Positions 34,499 to 42,598 of a DNA stretch of 48,717 bases are shown here, piece after piece. The stretch is taken from assembly GCA_015057775.1 (NCBI GenBank), contig SVDT01000005.1, forward strand, positions 1 through 48,717, written 5' to 3'. Position 1 is the first letter of the stretch, and each line of letters begins with the position of its first letter. The notes beneath the pieces are model-generated. The model saw nothing but the letters and a program-made list of their open reading frames with translations, was not told the DNA's origin and ran no database searches. The position numbers were made by a program, and so were the translations under genes. Source of the stretch: Paenibacillaceae bacterium. Its GTDB lineage: Bacteria; Bacillota; Clostridia; Lachnospirales; Lachnospiraceae.

Positions 34499-34529
34499 CT
34501 TACATACGTAGTAATTTATCTGTATACAG
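34499..34529 (+). promoter_or_regulatory. BlaI/MecI-type operator before the PBP operon
   Basis: CTTACATACGTAGTAA (34499-34514) closely matches the bla/mec operator core TTACATATGTAA and begins six bases after the -10, over the transcription start. A second palindrome, CTGTATACAG (34520-34529), also built from TGTA/TACA halves, follows. The equivalent position before blaI carries the related TTACAGTTGTAA. Confidence 0.72.
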
Positions 34530-34541
34530 GGAGGGTATAAA

Positions 34542-34619
34542 GTGTCCCTGTTCCTTTCATATTATAAATATTACAAGCGTAAGAATAAGGAGAATTATGC
34601 GCCGCAATCATCTATTTAA
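34542..34619 (+). CDS. Possible 25-codon leader ORF overlapping the first PBP gene
   Basis: GTG 34542 lies seven bases after a strong GGGAGG and opens a 25-residue frame rich in Tyr, Lys and Asn (starts VSLFLSYYKYYK) that ends in TAA at 34617-34619, 23 bases inside the PBP gene in another frame. The ribosome site of the PBP gene lies within it. It may couple translation or be fortuitous; no homolog is known to me. Confidence 0.4.
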   Translation: MSLFLSYYKYYKRKNKENYAPQSSI

Positions 34620-37455
34620 GAATAAAAGCTTACCTGATATTTCATTTCAGATTCCCAGATTGCTGATATTGGGATTATTTTTTGGATTTTTATTATCATC
34701 ACTGCTGGTAAGGTTATATCACCTGCAGATTATGGAGGGGGCTGCCAGCCAGGAGGAGTTCATCAGCTCCATTATGAAAACCCAGAGGCTTCCCGGGAAC
34801 AGAGGGAACATCTATGACAGGAACGGAACGCTTCTGGCATCAAACCGTCTATCCTATAATATCACTCTGGAAGATTCGGGAAATTATAAGAATCAGAAGG
34901 AGAAACAGAAAACATTAAACGGAATCGCCTATCAGCTGATTGGTCTTGTGGGAGATGAAGATAAGTTAAATGTCAGCCTTCCCATTGTGGTAAACGAAGA
35001 AGGAAATTATCAATATTCGGTGGACGGCTGGAAGCTGAGCCGCTTTAAGGCTGACTTTTATGGTAAGAGTCAGGTCACGGATCTGACGGAAGAGCAGTCA
35101 CAAAAGACCGCCGATGAACTGATGCAGGATCTTTGCGGCAAGAAGAAGTTTATGATTGATTCTTCCTATCCGGAAGAGGAGCAGAAATTGTACAGGCTTC
35201 CTGCGTCCTTAACGCCCAAAGAGATCTTACAGATCGCCAACATTCGTTATGGTCTGTCCTTAAATTCATACCGGAAATACCTGCCGTATCTGGTGGCCTC
35301 CGATGTATCTGACAAAGCCATGGTGGGTGTAATGGAACAAAAGCACGATCTTCAGGGAGCTGATGTGGAAAACAGCAGCATCCGGGTGTACTATGGCGGA
35401 GAAAGCATGTCCTCTATTTTAGGATATACTGGTGGCATATCAGCCGATGAGCTGGCTGCAGTTGGGGACAATAACAGTATTTATTCCAATCAGTCCGTAA
35501 TCGGCAAAAGTGGAATTGAAAAATCCATGGAAGAATGGCTGAGAGGACAGGATGGAACTCAGGAATTTTATACCGACGTGGTGGGAAATCCAAAGACAGA
35601 ACCAGTTATTACCAACAGCCCCGGAACTGGCAAAGATGTTTACTTAACGGTGGATAAAGGTCTGCAGGATGCGGTATATCAGATGCTGAAACAGCAGATA
35701 GCCGGAATTCTTCTGGCCAATATGGTGGAAACCAGAAGGGCTGAAATGCCAAAAGCAGCCGATGCTTCCCAGATCCGGATTGCTTCTGACGAAGTCTACT
35801 ATGCGTTGATCCAGAATCATGTCATCGATACGGAGCGGTTAAAGGATGAGAATGCATCGGATCTGGAAAAAAAGGTCTATGGAGATTTTAAACAGAAAAA
35901 AGAAGCGGTGATTGGCCAGCTTTCAGCTGCCTTCGACGCATCAGGAGCCTCTTACCAGGCACTTGGTTCCCAGATGCAGGGATACTTGGATTTTCTGGTC
36001 AGCCAGGCCCGTAAAGATCAGTTCCTGCTAAATGGAAGCGGCACATGGGACTGGAAAGAAAAAAGCTTAAGGCAATATCTGACTGAATCCATTGCTGCAG
36101 GTCATATGGACTTAAGCCACCTGGAAAACAATGAAAAGTATACGGAGATCCAGGATGCAGAGCGCCTGGCGGAAGAAAAGATGTTACAGGATATCACCGA
36201 TAACCGTGATTTTGAGCAGAAGATTTATCAGGCCATGATCGGGGAAGGGTCCCTTAGCGGCAGAGAGACAGAGCAGCTTCTGTATGAACAGGGAGTTTTG
36301 TCAAAGGATGATCCGGACTATCCTCTTCTTATGAATGGTCAGTTAAGTCCTTATCAGTTTATCCGTAAGAAAATCACCAATCTGGAGATTACACCAGCTC
36401 AGCTGGCGTTAAATCCATGTTCCGGATCTGCTGTTGTGGTCAATCCCCAGAACGGTGAGGTAATAGCCTGTGTCAGCTATCCGGGTTATGACAATAACCG
36501 GCTGGCGAACCAGATGGATACCTCCTATTACCAGCAGCTGGAACAGGATTTATCCCTGCCTCTGTTCAACCGTGCCACCAGTCAGTTAACGGCACCCGGA
36601 TCTACCTTTAAACCGGTTACGGTTATTGCCGGATTAACGGAAGGCGTGATTCAGACGGATACCAGTGTTTTGTGTACTGGTGCATTTGACAAGGTGGAAC
36701 CGCCTCTGCGATGCTGGAAACGTTCCGGCCACGGTGTGATCTCTTCCAGTGCCGATGCACTTAAAAACTCCTGTAACGTATATCTGTCAGAAATTACTTA
36801 CAGGCTGGGAACAGGAGCAGATGGAAGCTTTTCAGAGGATAAGGGACTTGGCACCTTAGTTAAATATGCCCAGCTTCTGGATCTGGATAAGAACACAGGA
36901 ATTGAGATCGGAGAGGCAAAACCTCATGTAACAGATCAGTATGCCATTCCATCCTCCATCGGTCAGGGAACTCATAACTACACCACATCCCAGATAGCCC
37001 GTTATACAGCGACTCTGGCGAACCATGGCCAAAGTTATCAGCTGTCAATGATTGGCAAGATTACAGATGGAGACGGCGCAGTGGTAAAATCCTTTACTCC
37101 GGCCTTAAACAGTACAGTCAGCTTACCGGAATTTGTATGGAATGATGTGGCAAAAGGTATGAACGAACTGGTAAAATCCAATGCAAACTTAAAAGATTTA
37201 AAAATTGATGCTGCTGGAAAAACCGGTACAGCCGAGGAATCAAAAACAAAACCAAACCATGGTCTCTTTATTGGATATGCACCCCTTGTGAATCCGCAGA
37301 TCGCCATAACAGTCAGGATCGCAAACGGATACAGCTCCGGTAATGTGGTAGGCGTAGGAAAAAATATATTTAATTATTATTTCCATCTGGAAGATACCGA
37401 AAAGATTTTAACTGGTACCGCTTCCGGTGTATCCAATAACCTTCGTACGGATTAA
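34597..37455 (+). CDS. Penicillin-binding transpeptidase (PBP2-like) with large insertion
   Basis: 952 residues, well above the usual 600-720. One membrane anchor (about 22-44) is followed by the PBP dimerisation domain (RGNIYDRNGTLLASN near 76). The transpeptidase domain has S669-T-F-K672, S725-C-N727 and K875-T-G. Residues of about 370-606, between VYLTVDKGLQDAVYQML and SGSAVVVNPQNGEV, form a mostly helical insert absent from standard PBP2. It crosslinks peptidoglycan outside the membrane. ATG 34597 follows AAGGAG. Its promoter carries a BlaI-type operator, and a second PBP follows, so it is probably induced by beta-lactams. Confidence 0.88.
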   Translation: MRRNHLFKNKSLPDISFQIPRLLILGLFFGFLLSSLLVRLYHLQIMEGAASQEEFISSIMKTQRLPGNRGNIYDRNGTLLASNRLSYNITLEDSGNYKNQKEKQKTLNGIAYQLIGLVGDEDKLNVSLPIVVNEEGNYQYSVDGWKLSRFKADFYGKSQVTDLTEEQSQKTADELMQDLCGKKKFMIDSSYPEEEQKLYRLPASLTPKEILQIANIRYGLSLNSYRKYLPYLVASDVSDKAMVGVMEQKHDLQGADVENSSIRVYYGGESMSSILGYTGGISADELAAVGDNNSIYSNQSVIGKSGIEKSMEEWLRGQDGTQEFYTDVVGNPKTEPVITNSPGTGKDVYLTVDKGLQDAVYQMLKQQIAGILLANMVETRRAEMPKAADASQIRIASDEVYYALIQNHVIDTERLKDENASDLEKKVYGDFKQKKEAVIGQLSAAFDASGASYQALGSQMQGYLDFLVSQARKDQFLLNGSGTWDWKEKSLRQYLTESIAAGHMDLSHLENNEKYTEIQDAERLAEEKMLQDITDNRDFEQKIYQAMIGEGSLSGRETEQLLYEQGVLSKDDPDYPLLMNGQLSPYQFIRKKITNLEITPAQLALNPCSGSAVVVNPQNGEVIACVSYPGYDNNRLANQMDTSYYQQLEQDLSLPLFNRATSQLTAPGSTFKPVTVIAGLTEGVIQTDTSVLCTGAFDKVEPPLRCWKRSGHGVISSSADALKNSCNVYLSEITYRLGTGADGSFSEDKGLGTLVKYAQLLDLDKNTGIEIGEAKPHVTDQYAIPSSIGQGTHNYTTSQIARYTATLANHGQSYQLSMIGKITDGDGAVVKSFTPALNSTVSLPEFVWNDVAKGMNELVKSNANLKDLKIDAAGKTGTAEESKTKPNHGLFIGYAPLVNPQIAITVRIANGYSSGNVVGVGKNIFNYYFHLEDTEKILTGTASGVSNNLRTD

Positions 37456-37467
37456 AGGAGAAATGGA

Positions 37468-39591
37468 ATGAGACGGGGAATGAAACGGGGATTGAGACGA
37501 TTTGTGTTTTCTGTTGTTTGCACGTTATTAATAGTGATGATTGGTGTGGCCGGAGGAATTTTATTTCTCCGGCTTGAAAGTAAGAAGAACCAGTTAAAAA
37601 AGCCGGATGTGCTTTTTTCTGACTATGTGTCAAACTTACAAAAGGCGGATTATGAATCCATGTATGGCATGCTTGATGGGCAGAGCCAGTTAAATATCAG
37701 CCAGGAAGATTTTATTGCCAGAAATAAGAATATTTATGAGGGAATTGAAGCGGAAAATATAAAAGCGGATATCACCGGCGTTGACTTAAAAGATGAGGAA
37801 GCAGTAGTCACTTATCAGATGAGTTTAACCAGTCTGGCAGGAGAGATCAGTTTTTCCAATCAGGCAGTATTTAAAAAAGAAAAGAAAACCGGCTATAAAC
37901 TGGAATGGAATGACACCATGATTTTTCCAGAGCTTAATAAAACTGATAAAGTCAGAGTTTCAACAGATGAGGCACAAAGAGGGTCTATTTTTGACAGGAA
38001 CGGTCTTATGCTGGCAGGAAAGGGAACTGCTTCCTCTGTCGGTCTTGTTCCGGGGAAAATGAGTGAGAATTCAGGTCCGGATGTGGAAAAACTGGGAGAA
38101 CTTCTATCCATGTCTCCGGAGAGTATACAAAAAAAGCTGTCTGCAGGCTGGGTAAAGGAAGATTCCTTTGTTCCCTTAAAAACCGTGAAAAAGGTAGATG
38201 ATTTTCAGCTACACTCAGATCAGGTCAGTGAAGAAGATCAGAAAAACAAAGAGCTTCAGGATCAGCTTCTTACAATTCCCGGAGTGTTAATTACAGACAC
38301 TTCCGTGCGTTCCTATCCCCTTGGGGTAAAGGGCGCCCATCTCATTGGATACGTCCAGAATGTGACCAGTGAGGACTTGGAAAAACATAAGGGAGAAGAT
38401 TATTTAACAGACAGCGTAATTGGTAAAAGTGGTATGGAAGGGTTGTATGAAAAGGAATTGAAGGGGACAAACGGCCATACTATTTCCATTACAGATGCAA
38501 CGGGAAACAGCAAGAAAAAGCTGGCGGTAAGGCCCAGAACGGATGGTGCTGATATCACACTTACCATTGACAGTACGCTTCAGAGTGCGATCTATGATGC
38601 ATTTTCAGAAGACAAAAGCTGCAGCGTAGCCATGAATCCCCAAACAGGAGAGATCCTGGCTCTTGTGAGTACGCCTTCCTATGATGACAATGATTTCATT
38701 CTGGGAATGCCGTCAGAAAAATGGGATTCCTTAAATAATGATGAGCGTAAGCCTCTTTATAACCGCTTCCGTCAGAAGTTTGCTCCAGGATCTTCCTTTA
38801 AGCCCATTACGGCTGTGGTTGGACTTGAAAACGGTGCCATCGATCCCAATGAGGATTATGGAAGTACCGGGTTAAGCTGGAGAAAAGATGAGAGCTGGGG
38901 AAACTATTACATAACCACCCTTCATGACAGCAATCCCCTTAATTTAGAAAATGCTTTTATATATTCAAACAATATTTATTTTGCTAAAGCTGCATTAAAG
39001 ATTGGCTATGATGATTTTATGTCAGGGCTTAACAAGCTGGGATTTAACCAGGACCTTCCTTTTGAGATTTCCGTTGCCAGGTCCCAGTATTCCAATTCAG
39101 ACCGGATCGAAAAGGAAGTACAGCTGGCTGACAGCGGCTATGGACAGGGGCAGATGCTTGTTAATCCCATCCATCTGGCAGCTCTTTACACCATGTTTAC
39201 CAACGGGGGCAATGTGATACAGCCCGTTTTAAAAGCAGAGCCAAATGCAGCACCCAAAGTATGGCTTCAGGGAGCCTGCTCTGCAGACAATGCCAATCTG
39301 GTCCGTGAGGATTTAATTAAGGTTGTCAGCTCAGAACATGGAACCGGCCATGCCATTATGAGATCTGATCTGACCCTTGGAGGAAAGACAGGAACTGCTG
39401 AGATCAAAGCTTCCAAAGGGGATACTACCGGAACGGAGCTTGGCTGGTTTTCAGTATTTACTGCAGATCCTGATACAAAGACACCACTGCTTCTTGTCAG
39501 CATGGTGGAAGATGTGAAGAACCGGGGCGGGAGCGGGTATGTTGTGAGGAAAGATAAACTGATTCTAGATTCCTATATTCCGGTACAATAA
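37468..39591 (+). CDS. MecA-like penicillin-binding protein (PBP2a type)
   Basis: 707 residues. A membrane anchor (about 12-32) is followed by an NTF2-like MecA_N domain (about 48-160: SDYVSNLQKADYESMYGML), a dimerisation domain (QRGSIFDRNGLMLAG) and a transpeptidase domain with S442-S-F-K445, S500-N-N502 and K640-T-G642. This is the order of staphylococcal PBP2a and enterococcal PBP5, low-affinity transpeptidases that work when others are blocked. AAAGGAG is seven bases before the ATG, 12 bases after the previous stop. blaR1 and blaI face it, completing a mec-like set. Low affinity itself cannot be seen from sequence. Confidence 0.9.
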   Translation: MRRGMKRGLRRFVFSVVCTLLIVMIGVAGGILFLRLESKKNQLKKPDVLFSDYVSNLQKADYESMYGMLDGQSQLNISQEDFIARNKNIYEGIEAENIKADITGVDLKDEEAVVTYQMSLTSLAGEISFSNQAVFKKEKKTGYKLEWNDTMIFPELNKTDKVRVSTDEAQRGSIFDRNGLMLAGKGTASSVGLVPGKMSENSGPDVEKLGELLSMSPESIQKKLSAGWVKEDSFVPLKTVKKVDDFQLHSDQVSEEDQKNKELQDQLLTIPGVLITDTSVRSYPLGVKGAHLIGYVQNVTSEDLEKHKGEDYLTDSVIGKSGMEGLYEKELKGTNGHTISITDATGNSKKKLAVRPRTDGADITLTIDSTLQSAIYDAFSEDKSCSVAMNPQTGEILALVSTPSYDDNDFILGMPSEKWDSLNNDERKPLYNRFRQKFAPGSSFKPITAVVGLENGAIDPNEDYGSTGLSWRKDESWGNYYITTLHDSNPLNLENAFIYSNNIYFAKAALKIGYDDFMSGLNKLGFNQDLPFEISVARSQYSNSDRIEKEVQLADSGYGQGQMLVNPIHLAALYTMFTNGGNVIQPVLKAEPNAAPKVWLQGACSADNANLVREDLIKVVSSEHGTGHAIMRSDLTLGGKTGTAEIKASKGDTTGTELGWFSVFTADPDTKTPLLLVSMVEDVKNRGGSGYVVRKDKLILDSYIPVQ

Positions 39592-39600
39592 ATGAAAAAG

Positions 39601-39646
39601 ACAGAGCCTGGGGCTGGAGAGATTCTCCCGTCTCAGGCTCTGTTTT
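39601..39646. terminator. Bidirectional terminator between PBP and blaR1
   Basis: ACAGAGCCTG (39601-39610) pairs perfectly with CAGGCTCTGT (39634-39643); an inner GGAGA/TCTCC pair stacks in the loop. TTTT follows to the right; on the other strand CTTTTTC follows. It serves both convergent transcripts. Confidence 0.85.
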
Positions 39647-41423
39647 ACTGTCTGTAGATATTCTGGTTCTTTAAGATGTCCAGTGTAATTGCTGCGGCGA
39701 TGCGTCCGTTGGCACATTGATCACTTTGTATGTTGGTGGAGAATACATAAGTCTCATCCTGAGACTGCGCAAAACCGATAAACCAGCCGTTGACATCTTT
39801 GCCGTTTATGTTGCCGGTTCCGGTTTTTCCGTATAATGAAACACCCTGGCTGGCAGAAATATAAAGGGAATCTTTTACGGCTTTGATATGATCCGGTTGA
39901 AACGGGAGAGTTTCCTGGCAAAGCCTGCTTAAGAGCTCCACCTGTTCCACAGGAGAAATTTTCAAGGAAGACTCCAGCCAGTAGCTGCCGATTCCTCCAG
40001 ATAAATCCTGATTTCCATATTCCAGTTGCCCAATGCAGTTTTTTAAAGCGGATATGCCGCTTTTCTCATCCAGAGCTTTAAAATACCAGTTAACAGAACG
40101 GTTCATGGCAGTATTCAGGTTCTGATCCTGATTCCACGCTTCAAATGGGAAGACTGATCCGTCCCATTTGATATAAGAGGAGTCAGGTGTAATCACTCCC
40201 TGTTCCAGTGCACACAGCGCGCTGTATATCTTGTAGGTGGAGTCTGGGGAAATCCTGGTTGTGCCTGCTTTCTGATTATAAATATAATATTGATGGGAAT
40301 TGACTCCGTAAAGTACAAAACTCCCTTCATAACCGTAAAAACAGGAGTCTAAATCCAGCTGTTTCATATGTTCAGGATAAAAGGGGTAAAAAGAACCGCT
40401 GGATGCATGTACAGACATGACAGGTATAAAGGCCAGCAGCACCAGGCTGGTTAAGGTGAGTAAAAACCAGCTTTTTAATTGTTTCCATCTGGATTCTTTG
40501 CGGTAAGAAGCAATGCAGCGGATTCTCCTCCTGATCTCTTTTTCAGAGCCTGCGATTTGGGAGGCAAAAGAAAGTCGTCTCCCTATATTTTCTGCAAAAC
40601 GAATCAGTGTTTTTCCATAATCCAGATAGCTGTTTTCTTCCAACATGGACAAAACGGACAGATCACAATAAACTTCCTGGTCCTTTCTCATCTCTCTCAG
40701 CCCGATCCAGACGACTGGATGATACCAGTACAGTGCCTGCATAAGAGCCAGAAAACGGTTAAGAAAAAGGTCTCTGTGCTTAATATGGGTCAGTTCGTGA
40801 AGAAGAATAAAGCGAATTTCTTTTTCTGTAAATTCTGAAAGCATATGGATGGGCAGTATAATTACCGGTTTAACTAAACCGGCAGCCACGGGAGAACTTA
40901 AATATGCGCTGCTATAAAGGGGAATTTTCTTTTTTATATTCATTTCACTGAGGCAGCAGTCATACAGTTCTCTGATCTGCCTGTTTTGGAGAGGAAGGCT
41001 GGCCTGTCTGATTCGTCTGATTTTAATGTCTGAAATAAGATTAAGGATTGATACAATACCAATACCCAGTCCCCATATATAAGGCAGAAAAGCAGGTAGA
41101 TGAAAGATACGGCTTCGGCTGACGGATATGGAGAAATCCTGTATAACGCTGGAAATACCGGCATCATTAGAAAAAGTGGGAGTCATTCCTCTGACAGGTG
41201 AGACACTGCCTCCAGAAAGGCTTAATAAACGAAGCCCTGCATGGATCATGGAGGAAGGGAGAAAAGGAAAGATCAGTACAAGCAACAGGTAATACCAGAT
41301 TCTGTATTGGGCTTTCCAGGTAAGATGATTTTTAAATCGTTCTTTTATCAGCAGGATTATTCCGAAAGACGGAATTATCACAATGCTGTTTAACATAAGA
41401 CGGATCACAAGGGAAAGAAGCAT
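39645..41423 (-). CDS. blaR1: BlaR1/MecR1 beta-lactam sensor-transducer
   Basis: 592 residues. Four membrane segments enclose a zinc metalloprotease domain with HELTH at 209-213. The extracellular C-terminal domain resembles class D beta-lactamases: S395-T-Y-K398 for acylation, a SVNWYF motif, and LYGKTGTGNI near the end. Acylation by a beta-lactam activates the protease, leading to removal of BlaI. I start at ATG 41423, one base after the blaI stop and nine bases after GGAGG; an ATG at 41441 would overlap blaI. The target operon is the convergent pair of PBPs rather than a beta-lactamase. Confidence 0.93.
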   Translation of the reverse strand: MLLSLVIRLMLNSIVIIPSFGIILLIKERFKNHLTWKAQYRIWYYLLLVLIFPFLPSSMIHAGLRLLSLSGGSVSPVRGMTPTFSNDAGISSVIQDFSISVSRSRIFHLPAFLPYIWGLGIGIVSILNLISDIKIRRIRQASLPLQNRQIRELYDCCLSEMNIKKKIPLYSSAYLSSPVAAGLVKPVIILPIHMLSEFTEKEIRFILLHELTHIKHRDLFLNRFLALMQALYWYHPVVWIGLREMRKDQEVYCDLSVLSMLEENSYLDYGKTLIRFAENIGRRLSFASQIAGSEKEIRRRIRCIASYRKESRWKQLKSWFLLTLTSLVLLAFIPVMSVHASSGSFYPFYPEHMKQLDLDSCFYGYEGSFVLYGVNSHQYYIYNQKAGTTRISPDSTYKIYSALCALEQGVITPDSSYIKWDGSVFPFEAWNQDQNLNTAMNRSVNWYFKALDEKSGISALKNCIGQLEYGNQDLSGGIGSYWLESSLKISPVEQVELLSRLCQETLPFQPDHIKAVKDSLYISASQGVSLYGKTGTGNINGKDVNGWFIGFAQSQDETYVFSTNIQSDQCANGRIAAAITLDILKNQNIYRQ

Positions 41424-41424
41424 A

Positions 41425-41808
41425 TTATGTTTCCTCCTCATGTTCCTTAAAAAGAAGCTTTTTCAACTCGTCTAAGTCCTCGTTGGATATATGATTGCTG
41501 TTCATGTAGTTTGTTACCATACCGGATATGCTGCCATTATAAAACCGGTTTAAAAAGTGGCTGTTTTCCTTCTTCAGATAGTCGTCCTCATTAATAAGAG
41601 GAGTATAAATAAATACACGGCTTTCCTTCGTATAGGTAGCAGCCCCCTTTTGAACCAGTCTCTTTAACAGGGTGTGAATCGTCTTGGGATTCCAGTCGGT
41701 TGTCTGGATCAGTTTTTCAGTTACCTCGTTGGTGTTAATTGGAGCATACCTCCAAAGTACCTTCATCACTTCATATTCTGCCTCAGAAATTTGCGGAAGG
41801 TGGCTCAT
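41425..41808 (-). CDS. blaI: BlaI/MecI-family repressor
   Basis: 127 residues, typical length. The N-terminal winged helix reads LPQISEAEYEVMKVLWRYAPINTNEV, TTDWNPKTIHTLLKRLVQKG (recognition helix) and a YTKESRVFIYTPLI wing. The C-terminal helices dimerise, and the HFLNRFYNGS region near 84-93 resembles the protease-sensitive segment. ATG 41808 follows AGGAG by seven bases; the upstream ATGs fit less well. Its own promoter has a palindromic TTACA-type operator, so it should be autoregulated together with blaR1. Confidence 0.93.
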   Translation of the reverse strand: MSHLPQISEAEYEVMKVLWRYAPINTNEVTEKLIQTTDWNPKTIHTLLKRLVQKGAATYTKESRVFIYTPLINEDDYLKKENSHFLNRFYNGSISGMVTNYMNSNHISNEDLDELKKLLFKEHEEET

Positions 41809-41822
41809 ACTCATTCTCCTGT

Positions 41823-41872
41823 TCTTACAACTGTAATACATATATTATAAGAGTTTAGAGCCACAGTGTCAA
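41823..41872 (-). promoter_or_regulatory. blaI: Consensus promoter and BlaI operator of blaI-blaR1
   Basis: Leftward, perfect TTGACA (41872-41867), a 17-nt spacer and perfect TATAAT (41849-41844) are followed seven bases later by the palindrome TTACAGTTGTAA (41836-41825). The operator covers the transcription start, the same geometry as at the PBP promoter. A full consensus promoter needs a tight repressor. Confidence 0.85.
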
Positions 41873-41887
41873 GAAAGCAGAGGCCGA

Positions 41888-42598
41888 TTATTTCATAAGT
41901 GTGCTTAAACCAGCCACATCATTCACTGGAAGAGAGAATGCAATGGCATGTTCTCCTGTTTCTTTTAATACGGTTTCACAAATGGATTTTAATATTGCCT
42001 GTTTATCTGCTTTAGGAACCAGCATCAGAAGAATTTCTTTTTCATTTGAGACGGTCATCCCAAATAGCTTACTGGTAGAATCTCCGCCCAGTTCTCTTGC
42101 TTTTATTAGTGTGCCGCCTTTACAGCCTGCATCTCGCGCGGACTCCATAATTGGGTTTGAAAGGTCTGTATTTATGACGGATGCAATTAATTCATACGCG
42201 TTTGTATCTGACATAGGATGATCCTCCTTGTGATAATCTGTAGATAAATGGTTCTCATTGCCTGCAATGCCGGTGTTAAGAAGGGTTGAAGCCGCAGCAC
42301 TGATTCCTGACAGAGAAATGGTGAATACGATACCGTATCCGGGGTTATCAAGCTCCAGTTTTTTATGAAGCGCGGATAGGAGGTTTTGGGAGGCTGACTG
42401 ATCAACCACTCCGATTACCAGGTCCTTTTCCGGCTCATCAAGTCCAAGGCAATCTTTAATTGCAGAACTGGCTGTTCCGTGTCCTCTGACATTAAGCAGC
42501 AGTTCCTGATTGTATTCTTTGAAAACGGAAGCAGCTTTTTCGCCTTTTCCACGGTCTACAATAACCGTAATCCAGTAAACTTTATGATTGGAAGTCAT
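41888..42598 (-). CDS. PII-family signalling protein with two PII-like halves
   Basis: 236 residues, twice the length of a normal PII. The first half (HKVYWITVIVDRGKGEKAAS, RGHGTASSAIKDCLGL) and the second half (NAYELIASVINTDLSNPIME, DAGCKGGTLIKARELGG) each show the ferredoxin-like PII pattern, joined by a variable linker near 110-130. It probably senses a nucleotide or metabolite and controls the membrane protein encoded before it. ATG 42598 follows AAAGG by nine bases and overlaps the DUF1538 gene by 17 bases. The classical uridylylation tyrosine is not obvious. Confidence 0.8.
   Translation of the reverse strand: MTSNHKVYWITVIVDRGKGEKAASVFKEYNQELLLNVRGHGTASSAIKDCLGLDEPEKDLVIGVVDQSASQNLLSALHKKLELDNPGYGIVFTISLSGISAAASTLLNTGIAGNENHLSTDYHKEDHPMSDTNAYELIASVINTDLSNPIMESARDAGCKGGTLIKARELGGDSTSKLFGMTVSNEKEILLMLVPKADKQAILKSICETVLKETGEHAIAFSLPVNDVAGLSTLMK

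Noticed and set aside
40479..40838. Open frame of 119 codons antisense to blaR1
   Set aside because: It lies opposite the well-conserved BlaR1 coding region, has no ribosome site and no recognisable domain.
34465..41872. Mec-like locus as a recently acquired mobile cassette
   Set aside because: No recombinase, insertion sequence, flanking repeats or visible change in base composition is present, so transfer is not supported here.
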